DNA from: Ophiodon elongatus
Lineage: Eukaryota > Chordata > Actinopteri > Perciformes > Hexagrammidae
Direction: 5' to 3'
Assembly: GCA_016806645.1 (NCBI GenBank)
Contig: JACSYO010002062.1
Span: 215,001 to 279,000 of the forward strand
Length of the DNA: 64,000 nt
Each line of letters opens with the position of its first letter. Within the stretch, counting starts at the first letter, position 1. The translations under genes were made by a program, and so were the position numbers. Shown piece after piece: positions 60,465 through 64,000 of the stretch. The notes beneath the pieces are model-generated. The model was given only the letters and a program-made list of their open reading frames with translations. It searched no databases and was not told where the DNA came from.

Positions 60465-61890
60465 TTTCAGGGACACGTTCAGATTTTGATTTCACTTCGA
60501 TGCAGTGAGAACGTGTAGTTCACATCATACTTTATATCTGTGTGTCAGGTCACAAGAGGTAAGTATGTCACATCCAGGTTGAGAGAGAGATTTGCGCGTC
60601 AGTCCAGAATCGGTGGCAGTCGTGACTGGGCCAGTTATGTGATCTCTCCAGGCTTGTGATCATGTGCTTGGCAGACAAGACCTCTTCCCTTCAGGAGCGA
60701 CTTGATTTAGACGGCGCAGAGTTAAATACAAAACTTTACTGGCCCCGAGGCTGAATGGTGGTTTGCTGCAGCAAGACCGCCAGCGTTAAAAATATAAAGG
60801 TTGTCGTTTTATTGACTGTTGGGCGCGCGCGCGCATGCGTATGCAAGTGTATACGCGAGGCCATAACACTACGGCCCAGTGTATGTGCATACACACAAAT
60901 GTGACTGTTTATTTCCGGCTGTAGCAGGCGAAGCAAACAGAGAGGCTGGGTTTGTTTATGTAAAGAGGTCTTTGGCACAAAAGCATGCTTTATCGAGATC
61001 GTCTCTCTCTCTCTGGCTGTTCCCACTGCTGTTCCTCGTTGCATCACTTTTATTAGGAACATAAGAATTTATTCCTGACTGTCGGGTCATTTCATTAGCT
61101 GAAATTCAAGTAAATCATCTAGTACTCCCGATTTAATTCTGCTCTCTGACAGTGATTCACGATGGCAGTTAGTTTCACCCTCTGCAGAGATGTGTTGCAC
61201 TTTTATACAGTTGACTTGCTTCTTTCTAATCGTGTTGTTAATGCTTGTTTTGTTTTTAGTTTTTTTACATTACATACAACGTTTCACTGCCTCTCATCCA
61301 TGTCCAGTTTATGTGGCGTCTCTCTTTGTGGGTTTTGTTCTGAAGATCAAGCGCCACCATGAGGTCGACATCTGTGCTTTTGGTTGAAATGTTCAGGGAC
61401 TTTTTATTTATCTAAATTAAAAATTATCTTTTTCTTTGTTTTAATTCCTGTAAAAAAATAAAATTCAGATGTTCTGTGTTTTGTGCTAATTAGCAAATGT
61501 TAGCATGCTAACTAAAATGGTGACCATGGTAAACATTGTACCTGCTAAACAGCATATCATTATTGTCTACATGAGCATGTTAGCATTTAGCGTAGAGCCT
61601 CACAAAGCCACTAGCATGGTTGCGAAAATCACTTAAGTGTGGAACTGCTACCATAAACTACTGAGCCCCCAAAGTCCCAAAATACGATTTAAAAAAAAAA
61701 AAAAGAAAAAAAAAGTAGAGCTATTTCTGCTTGTGTACGCCGAGTGCCCTTCTTACTGTTTGTTCATAAATTCATAATTCTTTCCGTCTCTCCTCATCAG
61801 GATGACGGGCCGAGAGTTCTTCACTCGCTTTCCGTCTCTCTATCCGTTCCTCCTGAACCAGCTAGAGGAGGCTGCAGCCACAGTGGAAAG
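27117..61890 (+). CDS. thada: thada, THADA armadillo-like repeat protein (5' two thirds, 26 coding exons; 3' end outside window)
   Basis: Spliced plus-strand gene; 26 coding exons join into 1321 codons plus two bases without a stop, all junctions in phase. Human THADA has 1953 residues, so about a third is missing on the right. The protein is a long alpha solenoid; the middle part contains the DUF2428 region. Diagnostic blocks: HWEHPLDGVRHQTR, KYGSLGCLVE, MGDQTLAPYASDLLE, NLNSQAPGVRQQ, QSSSPEGLIPMDTDS, EIQPRDTNDFF, TAQMVLVCCWRSMKEVA, QSRHRGAFELAYVGF, SSKLCATRRSAGIPFYIQ, HALNILRALYRDTRLGEN and MTGREFF. Family knowledge: the yeast homologue Trm732 and human THADA help the Trm7/FTSJ1 methyltransferase modify tRNA position 32; fly THADA binds SERCA and affects fat storage and heat; human THADA is broken in thyroid adenomas. 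ATG at 27117 gives MVVKKNK, like human MGVKKKK. Confidence 0.96.
27426..27535 (+). CDS. thada: thada exon 3, residues 27-63
   Basis: 110 bases. Acceptor CCTAG|CGTCCC, donor AAAAAG|GTTCGT. Encodes QQVAQTLQSCLELSEPVHQI. Weakly conserved, but frame and helix pattern fit. Confidence 0.88.
27536..27923. other. thada intron 3, nothing recognised
   Basis: 388 bases, AT-rich; the only feature is a poly-A run near 27789. Confidence 0.6.
27924..28054 (+). CDS. thada: thada exon 4, residues 64-107
   Basis: 131 bases. Acceptor CACCAG|GCAGGG, donor GCCAG|GTACAC. Encodes ALSLVYTSLQAKNPLRRAIA, matching human IYLSLSLKNPLKK. Confidence 0.92.
28305..28690. repeat. Probable dispersed fish repeat (GACAGTGTGTAGGATTTGG type)
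   Basis: Starts GACAGTGTGTAGGATTTGGC, followed by ACATCTAGCGGTGTG and GCTTCTGTAGAAACATGGAC. I recognise these words from a repeat frequent in teleost introns (memory, not a search). Only one copy is in this window, so the limits are approximate. Confidence 0.5.
28749..28897 (+). CDS. thada: thada exon 5, residues 107-156
   Basis: 149 bases. Acceptor CCTCAG|TGCCTT, donor CTCG|GTGAGT. Encodes HIVDTVAACLDSFPL, aligned with human KVIDNISSCMENFNLG. Confidence 0.9.
29004..29036 (+). CDS. thada: thada exon 6, 33-base micro-exon, residues 157-167
   Basis: Acceptor CTCCAG|GCGAGA, donor GAAG|GTAAAT. Encodes ERCINKLLPE; the human counterpart is ASVNNLLKN. Phase 1 at both ends, so skipping would keep the frame. 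Confidence 0.85.
29125..29173 (+). CDS. thada: thada exon 7, residues 168-183
   Basis: 49 bases. Acceptor ATGTAG|TGTTGC, donor AACAG|GTATAG. Encodes VLQFLHKGLSEYLHQN, matching human VLHFLQKSLIEIL. Confidence 0.9.
29355..29548 (+). CDS. thada: thada exon 8, residues 184-248
   Basis: 194 bases. Acceptor GTCCAAG|TGGCCT, donor GATG|GTACGA. Encodes RHIAQAQLMQSCLAAVKTSV, aligned with human NHIIQTQLMNDLLVGIRVS. Confidence 0.9.
29549..30214. other. thada intron 8
   Basis: 666 bases; holds the repeat tail at 30025-30092 (see there) and otherwise nothing supported. Confidence 0.6.
30025..30092 (+). repeat. Interspersed repeat tail (TTTTGGGCTATACAAA family)
   Basis: GATTGTAAAGCCCTCCGAGG to TTTTGGGCTATACAAAATAA and an AATTG tail; short 3' copy of the family also at 2227 and 51530. 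Confidence 0.8.
30215..30309 (+). CDS. thada: thada exon 9, residues 249-280
   Basis: 95 bases. Acceptor TACTAG|AGGAGT, donor GTG|GTGAGT. Encodes FVQSVQSTAAMAVVLLIRSV, matching human LLQTVQSTSGLAIILFIKTM. Confidence 0.93.
30426..30649 (+). CDS. thada: thada exon 10, residues 281-355
   Basis: 224 bases. Acceptor TATCAG|GTGTGC, donor GTCAG|GTAGGT. Encodes RPPGVSLYLCHGALAMLSWK, matching human LFLCQGTLAMLDW. Confidence 0.94.
30824..31551 (+). CDS. thada: thada exon 11, residues 355-598, largest exon
   Basis: 728 bases. Acceptor CCGTAG|TATAAA, donor ACAG|GTGAAG. Holds the best conserved N-terminal blocks: IYSHWEHPLDGVRHQTR, LEWHMRGKYGSLGCLVE, MGDQTLAPYASDLLERLF and YILDYFLPKLL. GC-rich, codon use typical of a conserved exon; large open frames on other frames here are shadows. 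Confidence 0.96.
31789..31943 (+). CDS. thada: thada exon 12, residues 598-649
   Basis: 155 bases. Acceptor CGTCAG|GTCCTT, donor CAA|GTGAGT. Encodes SRGALGALMTCLRAARAQG, matching human SRGALGALMACLRIARAHG. Confidence 0.95.
32065..32220 (+). CDS. thada: thada exon 13, residues 650-701
   Basis: 156 bases, in phase. Acceptor GCCAG|GTGAGG, donor GGAAG|GTCAGC. Encodes VRMDALGLVCESHRSTEAV and NLNSQAPGVRQQTVSLLRK. Confidence 0.95.
32221..32747. other. thada intron 13
   Basis: 527 bases; a TA array and poly-T at about 32305-32345, no other feature seen. Confidence 0.6.
32748..32855 (+). CDS. thada: thada exon 14, residues 702-737
   Basis: 108 bases, in phase. Acceptor GTGCAG|CTGCTT, donor CAAG|GTATAC. 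Encodes LLCRMKDSTLLLQRR, then a charged Glu/Gln/Arg linker. Confidence 0.9.
32925..32949. repeat. (GT)n tract next to thada exon 15 acceptor
   Basis: About 12 GT units between the weak branch region and the acceptor, taking the place of a normal pyrimidine tract. Confidence 0.95.
32960..33083 (+). CDS. thada: thada exon 15, residues 738-779
   Basis: 124 bases. Acceptor GATGTAG|GAGTTC after a (GT)n tract, donor ACCG|GTACAC. Encodes CVKLLEVLLPGSSFS, matching human ICNSLFEALFPGSSYS. The intron before it is only 104 bases. Confidence 0.92.
33084..34182. other. thada intron 15, nothing clear
   Basis: 1.1 kb. AT-rich on the left, GC-richer from 33910. A 126-codon open frame starting at 33953 runs across the true exon 16 in a different frame and has no support. 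Confidence 0.6.
34183..34328 (+). CDS. thada: thada exon 16, residues 779-827
   Basis: 146 bases. Acceptor CCTCAG|GGCCCG, donor CTTCAG|GTTAAT. Encodes CVASNFLEVKQLASTLLRQL, aligned with human CFTSTFEDVKILAFDLLMKL. Confidence 0.92.
34560..34806 (+). CDS. thada: thada exon 17, residues 828-910
   Basis: 247 bases. Acceptor GCTAG|GTCCCG, donor GCTG|GTAAGA. Encodes LQAALDLSTSTKPFDSVTAA, nearly identical to human. A 69-base intron follows. Confidence 0.95.
34876..35011 (+). CDS. thada: thada exon 18, residues 910-955
   Basis: 136 bases. Acceptor TTCAG|TGGTTC, donor ACTGA|GTGAGC. Encodes LLQAAASYPLYGRAHCITAV, matching human LLQAAAAFPMYGRVHCITGA. Confidence 0.95.
35147..35283 (+). CDS. thada: thada exon 19, residues 955-1000
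   Basis: 137 bases. Acceptor TTTAG|GAGTTT, donor TCAG|GTAATC. Encodes YRMSDVVSPVVQSSSPEGLI then PMDTDS, the most conserved stretch of the family. Confidence 0.96.
35284..36174. other. thada intron 19
   Basis: 891 bases. GGCGTGGGGGGCCACATGAA and the following AT-rich sequence look like an old dispersed repeat, but I cannot name or delimit it. Confidence 0.45.
36175..36315 (+). CDS. thada: thada exon 20, residues 1001-1047, probable GC donor
   Basis: 141 bases. Acceptor GATAG|AGACGT. Encodes LQRILQEIQPRDTNDFFTSA. The only donor in the right phase (1) near the end of similarity is ACACAG|GCGAGT, a GC-AG type site; the nearest GT sites (GAG|GTCGTT, AAT|GTATGG) are in phase 0 and would break the frame into exon 21. 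Confidence 0.85.
36316..37290. other. thada intron 20 (GC-AG), nothing else recognised
   Basis: 975 bases. Starts GCGAGT if the exon 20 end is right; ends TGACTCCAG. No array or element of note. Confidence 0.6.
37291..37442 (+). CDS. thada: thada exon 21, residues 1048-1098
   Basis: 152 bases. Acceptor CTCCAG|GTGGCG, donor ACAG|GTGAGA. Encodes VTAQMVLVCCWRSMKEVAML, nearly identical to human. Confidence 0.96.
41900..42037. repeat. (TG)n microsatellite with TCTG interruptions
   Basis: About 138 bases of TG with five or so CTG interruptions, so an older array than the pure ones. Confidence 0.97.
43834..44873. mobile_element. Non-autonomous DNA transposon, 1.04 kb, 22-bp terminal inverted repeats
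   Basis: Left end GGGTGCATCCCAAGTCTCTT, right end AAGAGACTTGGGATGTACCC, inverted repeats of 22 bp with one mismatch. Flanked by ATA on both sides and inserted into DR1, whose uninterrupted copies show the empty site. A 3-bp duplication is compatible with PIF/Harbinger-type elements, but the superfamily is inference. No transposase frame inside. Confidence 0.85.
44957..46327 (-). mobile_element. 5'-truncated RTE-type non-LTR retrotransposon with reverse transcriptase remnant
   Basis: 1.37 kb, element sense minus. Translated frames show YRGITLLSLPGKVYARVLER, then GVGLRQGCPLSPVLF and LLFADDVVLLASS (the RT catalytic FADD motif), then GHELWVVTER, RRVAGLGLRDRVRISDIRRE and RPRGRPRTRWRDYISQLAW. The coding part is broken by at least two frame shifts. 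The 3' end is a (TCCA)n tract. Target-site duplication ACTCTGCTTTAT at 44945-44956 and ACTCTGCCTTAT at 46328-46339, one mismatch. Related to fish Rex3/Expander-like RTE elements. Confidence 0.93.
45146..46314 (-). pseudogene. RTE reverse transcriptase and C-terminal coding remnant
   Basis: The 5' frame at 46314-45853 encodes RT motifs up to about 45950, where the sense shifts into the frame 45904-45146 that has GVGLRQGCPLSP and FADDVVLL. The last part (45198-44998) is in a third frame with RPRGRPRTRW. Decayed, not expected to be active; the N-terminal endonuclease is missing. Confidence 0.88.
46785..46894 (+). CDS. thada: thada exon 22, residues 1099-1135
   Basis: 110 bases, after a 9.3-kb intron. 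Acceptor TTCCAG|GTGGAG, donor TGCAG|GTGTGTGTG merging into a GT array. Encodes LLQSRHRGAFELAYVGFVRL. Confidence 0.96.
46895..46950. repeat. (GT)n array at thada exon 22 donor
   Basis: The intron begins GTGTGTGTGCGTG; the array starts with the donor itself, so the exact donor among the GT dinucleotides is fixed only by frame and conservation. Confidence 0.95.
47119..47160. repeat. Perfect 21-bp tandem duplication
   Basis: GTCATCTAGAGCCTTCTGGA plus C, twice in a row without mismatch. Confidence 0.95.
47175..47370. repeat. Probable dispersed fish repeat (GTTCAACATTTTGGGAAAT type)
   Basis: GTTCAACATTTTGGGAAATG ... CTTAGCATAAAGACTGGAGG is a word pair I know from a common teleost repeat (memory). 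One copy in this window; limits approximate. Confidence 0.6.
48052..48425. repeat. Minisatellite, unit about 36-37 bp
   Basis: About ten imperfect units with words such as CCATTACTTTAAGCTAACTA and TTTAAACCATTTAT. The middle units are the most alike; the flanks have drifted. Confidence 0.9.
49391..49523 (+). CDS. thada: thada exon 23, residues 1135-1179
   Basis: 133 bases. Acceptor GCGTAAG|GAGTGG; an AAG-GAG tandem allows a second acceptor 3 bases on. Donor ATCCAG|GTGTGT. Encodes DPSSKLCATRRSAGIPFYIQ, identical to human over that block. Confidence 0.95.
49575..49722 (+). repeat. SINE fragment with B-box
   Basis: GGTTCGATTCC (B-box) at 49616-49626, a CT-rich stretch (CTGTCTCTCTCCCTCC) and AAATAAAGGC near the end, as in tRNA-derived fish SINEs. 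The A-box half is missing or degraded. Confidence 0.6.
51530..51660 (+). repeat. Interspersed repeat copy (TTTTGGGCTATACAAA family)
   Basis: GGGGGGAGTTTTTCCTGTTC through GTATGTGTACAGATTGTAAA and TTTTGGGCTATACAAAATAA to an AATTG tail. The most complete of the three copies in the window. Confidence 0.88.
52837..52959 (+). CDS. thada: thada exon 24, residues 1180-1220
   Basis: 123 bases, in phase. Acceptor TCTCAG|GCTCTG, donor CCTCAG|GTTCGA. Encodes ALLSSEPKS and MKMTMRELIALA. Confidence 0.94.
53444..53517. repeat. (TG)n microsatellite
   Basis: About 37 TG units directly before the first arm of the inverted repeat. Confidence 0.98.
53517..53678 (+). repeat. Inverted repeat pair, arm 1
   Basis: TTCTCTCAAATGGGAGGCTC to GGTCATGTTTGTGCGTGCG. 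Near-identical in reverse sense to 60240-60412; the few differences are single bases. Both arms are bordered by TG/CA and GCGT arrays. Each arm has a long open frame, but it reads as a basic low-complexity peptide and is likely chance. Confidence 0.92.
53830..53952 (+). CDS. thada: thada exon 25, residues 1221-1261
   Basis: 123 bases, in phase. Acceptor CCGCAG|GTCCAC, donor GGGCT|GTGAGT. Encodes VHALNILRALYRDTRLGENV and AAVLGFTSPVWA. Confidence 0.96.
54102..54193 (+). CDS. thada: thada exon 26, residues 1262-1292
   Basis: 92 bases. Acceptor TTCCAG|GTTAGG, donor AACAG|GTCGGC (weak). Encodes VRNSSTLLFSTLITRIFGVK. A 7.6-kb intron follows. Confidence 0.95.
55237..55518 (+). repeat. tRNA-derived SINE, copy 1 (B-box lost)
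   Basis: GGGGCGACTGTGGCTTAGTG with an A-box-like TGGCTTAGTGGTAGAGC; the B-box region is replaced by GGATCGGTGGAGAAGGC. Tail reads AGTGTTAAAGCACTTTGAGT. Same family as 59383. Confidence 0.88.
55678..55745. repeat. Perfect 31-bp inverted repeat with 6-base loop (hairpin)
   Basis: Arms 55678-55708 and 55715-55745, loop TTGTAT. The left arm begins ACATTCCCAAATTGTGCGAC. No mismatch in 31 pairs, and two more pairs beyond a mismatch outside. Lies in thada intron 26. Confidence 0.97.
57080..57210. repeat. Fish repeat fragment rich in GCTAA words
   Basis: GCTATGCTAATGCTAATTTA and ATTGTACCTGCTAAACATCA; same family as 61485-61640. Confidence 0.65.
57646..58150 (+). repeat. Dispersed element DR1, copy D
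   Basis: CATAGACTGTATATAAGAAG to CGGAGGTTGCCACC, about 505 bp, plus orientation. Used with copies A and B to read the pre-insertion state of copy C. Confidence 0.9.
58954..58997. repeat. (CA)n microsatellite
   Basis: About 21 CA units. Confidence 0.97.
59383..59665 (+). repeat. tRNA-derived SINE, copy 2
   Basis: GGGGCGACTGTGGATCAGTG with A-box-like start, intact B-box GGTTCGATCCC near 59431-59441, then CCTTGGGCAAGACACTTTAC and a tail GTGTTAAAGCGCTTTGAGTG. Divergence from copy 1 is moderate, so neither is a very recent insertion. Confidence 0.92.
59878..60091 (-). repeat. Dispersed element DR1, copy E (fragment, reverse orientation)
   Basis: Reverse complement of the second half of DR1: the reverse strand reads TTACTAAATGAACATCATGC, CATAAACTCATGTTTACTGA and GCAAGTTTTAAGACACTT. 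The only reversed copy in the window; it lacks the first half and a short inner piece. Confidence 0.85.
60231..60257. repeat. (ACGC)n array
   Basis: About six ACGC units, next to arm 2 of the inverted repeat. Confidence 0.95.
60240..60412 (-). repeat. Inverted repeat pair, arm 2
   Basis: Reverse complement of 53517-53678, from CGCACAAACATGACCAGGCC to CCTCCCATTTGAGAGAA. Separated from arm 1 by about 6.6 kb containing thada exons 25 and 26. Confidence 0.92.
60411..60467. repeat. (ACAG)n and (ATTT)n arrays
   Basis: CACACAGACAGACAGACAG followed by about nine ATTT units. Confidence 0.96.
61485..61640. repeat. Fish repeat fragment rich in GCTAA/TTAGCA words
   Basis: GCAAATGTTAGCATGCTAAC, ATTGTACCTGCTAAACAGCA and AGCATGTTAGCATTTAGC. 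Shares these words with 56520-56640 and 57080-57210 (TGTACCTGCTAAACATCAGC) and with 2045-2225. Likely pieces of one old family. Confidence 0.7.
61801..61890 (+). CDS. thada: thada exon 27, residues 1292-1321 (last exon in window)
   Basis: 90 bases, phase 2 to 2. Acceptor CATCAG|GATGAC, donor GAAAG|GTGAGG. Encodes MTGREFFTRFPSLYPFLLNQ. The next exon, expected to encode a block like human HPSMFLLLLVLERLY, is not in the window. Confidence 0.95.
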
Positions 61891-64000
61891 GTGAGGTGCT
61901 CCTTCTTTTTTTTTTTTATCCGCGCACGCTCCACCTGCAGCCCAATGTTGTGGCTTTTCCCACCCCCATGTCCCATTATAGGTTTGATTTTTTTTTTTAA
62001 CCTGCATTTAAGCAACATGAGACAGCTTTTTGTTTGTTTTCTTAAGCTGATTGAGCAGCTGTGCTTTTCTGCTGGCAGGAGTAACGAGGAGGAGGAGGAG
62101 GAGGAGGAGGAGGAGGGGGGGGTTAGTGCAACTTGTCGTCAGATTGTGGGAACGTGAACTATGAACTGTTTTCTCTAATCGAGTAGCATTGTGTGGGCCT
62201 TTTTTATTTTCTTCCTCTCTCCAAAGTATCACTTTCATAACTATTTGCTCAAAGAATATGACTTTACGACCGAAAAAAGTAGATGTCTTGTCGAGATTTA
62301 GTTACCCCCCCCCTCCCTTCCCCCTTGGCTTCATCTTTGTTAGCTCGGCCCAAACTCCTTCTTCACCCGTCCAGCAGCTCCCCAGGCGGCCTTATCTTAA
62401 TATGGATCCAATTAAATGAATGCTCCCCAAGACCGGCTCTTTCACAATTCCCCTCACTCCCTTCGACCCCCTTGTTAAAAAACATTTGCATATTTTCCCA
62501 CGGAACCAGATCCCGGCTGTCCGACTTCCCACATTATCTCAGTGCATCGCGCCACCCAAACGGGCCGACCGCACCATACTGTATTAACACGCAGCAGGAC
62601 AGAGAGTAGTGAGAACTCAGAACAATTTCAAGAAAATACTAAAGTCGGAAAACAATGGAATCTATGCATATAGCATTTTTCCAAGTGCCCACAAGTGTTC
62701 CCAATATGCTATTTACATTTTTACAACCTCTACTTAAGAGCCTCTCTTGTCCCCCCCGCCCCCTCTCTCCTCTCATCATTGTTTCATCTTTGGTGTCACT
62801 TCCTTTACTTTGACTCTCAAACTCCATTCTGTGGCCTCGTAGCATACAGCTCAGGAGACTTCTTGTTGTTCGCACACTCCAGATTCCTACTGTTATTATC
62901 TCAGTGTAGCAAACGTAAACAGGTTTATCTCTGAAACTATTTCAGGTCAGTGCCCACATTTTAAACTGCCGTGCAGTGATTTGCTGCAGCGCCAACAGTC
63001 TTATCTGCCACTGCCTTCACTTCCAAAGAAAACAATTTTTCACATCATATTCTAAGTACCTTTCCGTAATTCCCTAAACAAAACCGCTGATTTATTTGTC
63101 TTCTACCAGCTGACTAAATGGCAAACTTAAGCTTTCGTTTACTTCAGGGCTTCTTCCCTTTCGCTACTTTCTGAATGAGGAACACGAACACTTGAGGTCG
63201 GCGTTCTGTTTCCACTCTCTTTCAAAAGATGTAAAACAAAAATAGCCTTTACACCGAACACCCGGGTACTGGAGGTGATTGAGGAGTTTTTGGGGAGACG
63301 GGGCAGACATTCACGGAAGAGCTGAACATGGGATTTGAGAACGTCATTTAATTCAAGTGTTCCTGCCTCCAGCTGTATCCCAACAAGGCCTAATATGTTC
63401 GCCTCCGCTCCCGCCTGACATCACATCCTGTCCCGTTGTGCTCGACTAAACTGTGACGCTAAACACATCAGACCGCTTACTAATTGGGCTGTGATTACAT
63501 TTCCCAAATTGCAGATATATGGCAGTCCCGGCGGATTGTTCTCTGCGTGTGTGCGTTATTGTTGAATGGCGTAATGAGAAGCCCGGAGATGTTTTCCCCT
63601 CGTTTTAAGATGATATTTTCACTGTACACGCTGCTAAATTAACGCTGCTAAAGTTTGAGTGGGGTTTTATTAACAATAAAATAAAGTACTCCAGTAGATA
63701 TAAAACTCACTGAACCTTTTGGGGAATTGATCTCTACTTTATTCATCCGTTTTAAAGAGCTGGACTCTTGACAGCGGGACAAGGAGTAAAACAGATCTGA
63801 AGGCAAAGCAATGGCCCTACTCCCTATTAGATACCCGATATTCAACAGTCATTTTCCTTGCTTTGTACTGTAGTTTGTACTTTTTTTCTTCTCCTCCATT
63901 TCCCTCCCTGCGTCCTTCACTGCGAGTGTGTCGGAGTGAAACTGTGAAACCGCTGGCAGAGACAGCCGGTTTCCATTGCGACTCATTTGGCAGCGATGAG
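61891..64000. other. thada intron 27 (partial)
   Basis: 2.1 kb to the window edge. A (GAG)n stretch at 62089-62114 and ordinary AT-rich sequence; the next thada exon is not reached. Confidence 0.7.

Larger units (their letters stand above)
54194..61800. other. thada intron 26, 7.6 kb, repeat-rich
   Basis: Contains two SINEs (55237, 59383), a perfect hairpin (55678-55745), GCTAA-word repeat fragments (56520-56640, 57080-57210, 61485-61640), DR1 copies D and E, CA/ACGC/ACAG/ATTT arrays and arm 2 of the inverted repeat. No exon with homology was found. Confidence 0.75.

Overview
The window is nuclear DNA of a ray-finned fish, most likely a percomorph teleost. It shows spliced vertebrate genes with GT-AG introns, very many (CA)n/(TG)n arrays, and several interspersed repeat families typical of teleosts: RTE-type non-LTR retrotransposon ends, tRNA-derived SINEs, short TIR elements and a common repeat starting CATAGACTGTATATAAG. 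The species cannot be named from the sequence alone.

Two large protein-coding genes stand head to head. On the minus strand, plekhh2 (two PH domains, MyTH4, FERM) runs from a non-coding first exon near 26.0 kb to beyond the left edge. The window holds its start codon (22725) and 26 coding exons, giving 1362 codons; only about the last 130 residues (end of the FERM domain) lie outside. On the plus strand, thada (a large alpha-solenoid protein linked to tRNA 2'-O-methylation and to SERCA/energy balance) starts at 27117. The window holds 26 coding exons, about 1321 codons, roughly two thirds of the protein; the C-terminal third lies beyond the right edge. Summed exon lengths keep the reading frame at every junction in both genes. 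THADA and PLEKHH2 are also neighbours in human (2p21), so the order is an old vertebrate synteny.

Layout: 0.6-13.2 kb, dense plekhh2 exons from FERM back to the coiled coil; 13.2-22.6 kb, a 9.4-kb repeat-rich plekhh2 intron; 22.6-26.0 kb, first coding exon and 5' intron; about 26.0-26.4 kb, shared divergent promoter with two CCAAT boxes and an ETS/CRE-like site; 27.1-37.4 kb, compact 5' half of thada; 37.4-46.8 kb, a 9.3-kb thada intron with a nested transposon stack; 46.8-61.9 kb, scattered thada exons in long introns; 61.9-64.0 kb, intron.

No RNA gene, CRISPR array or new gene system is supported. The points most worth checking are a probable GC-AG intron in thada, a perfect 31-bp hairpin in a thada intron, an inverted repeat pair flanking two thada exons, a three-layer transposon nest with readable target-site duplications, homopolymeric Gly and Glu tracts in plekhh2, and CA/TG arrays touching splice donors.
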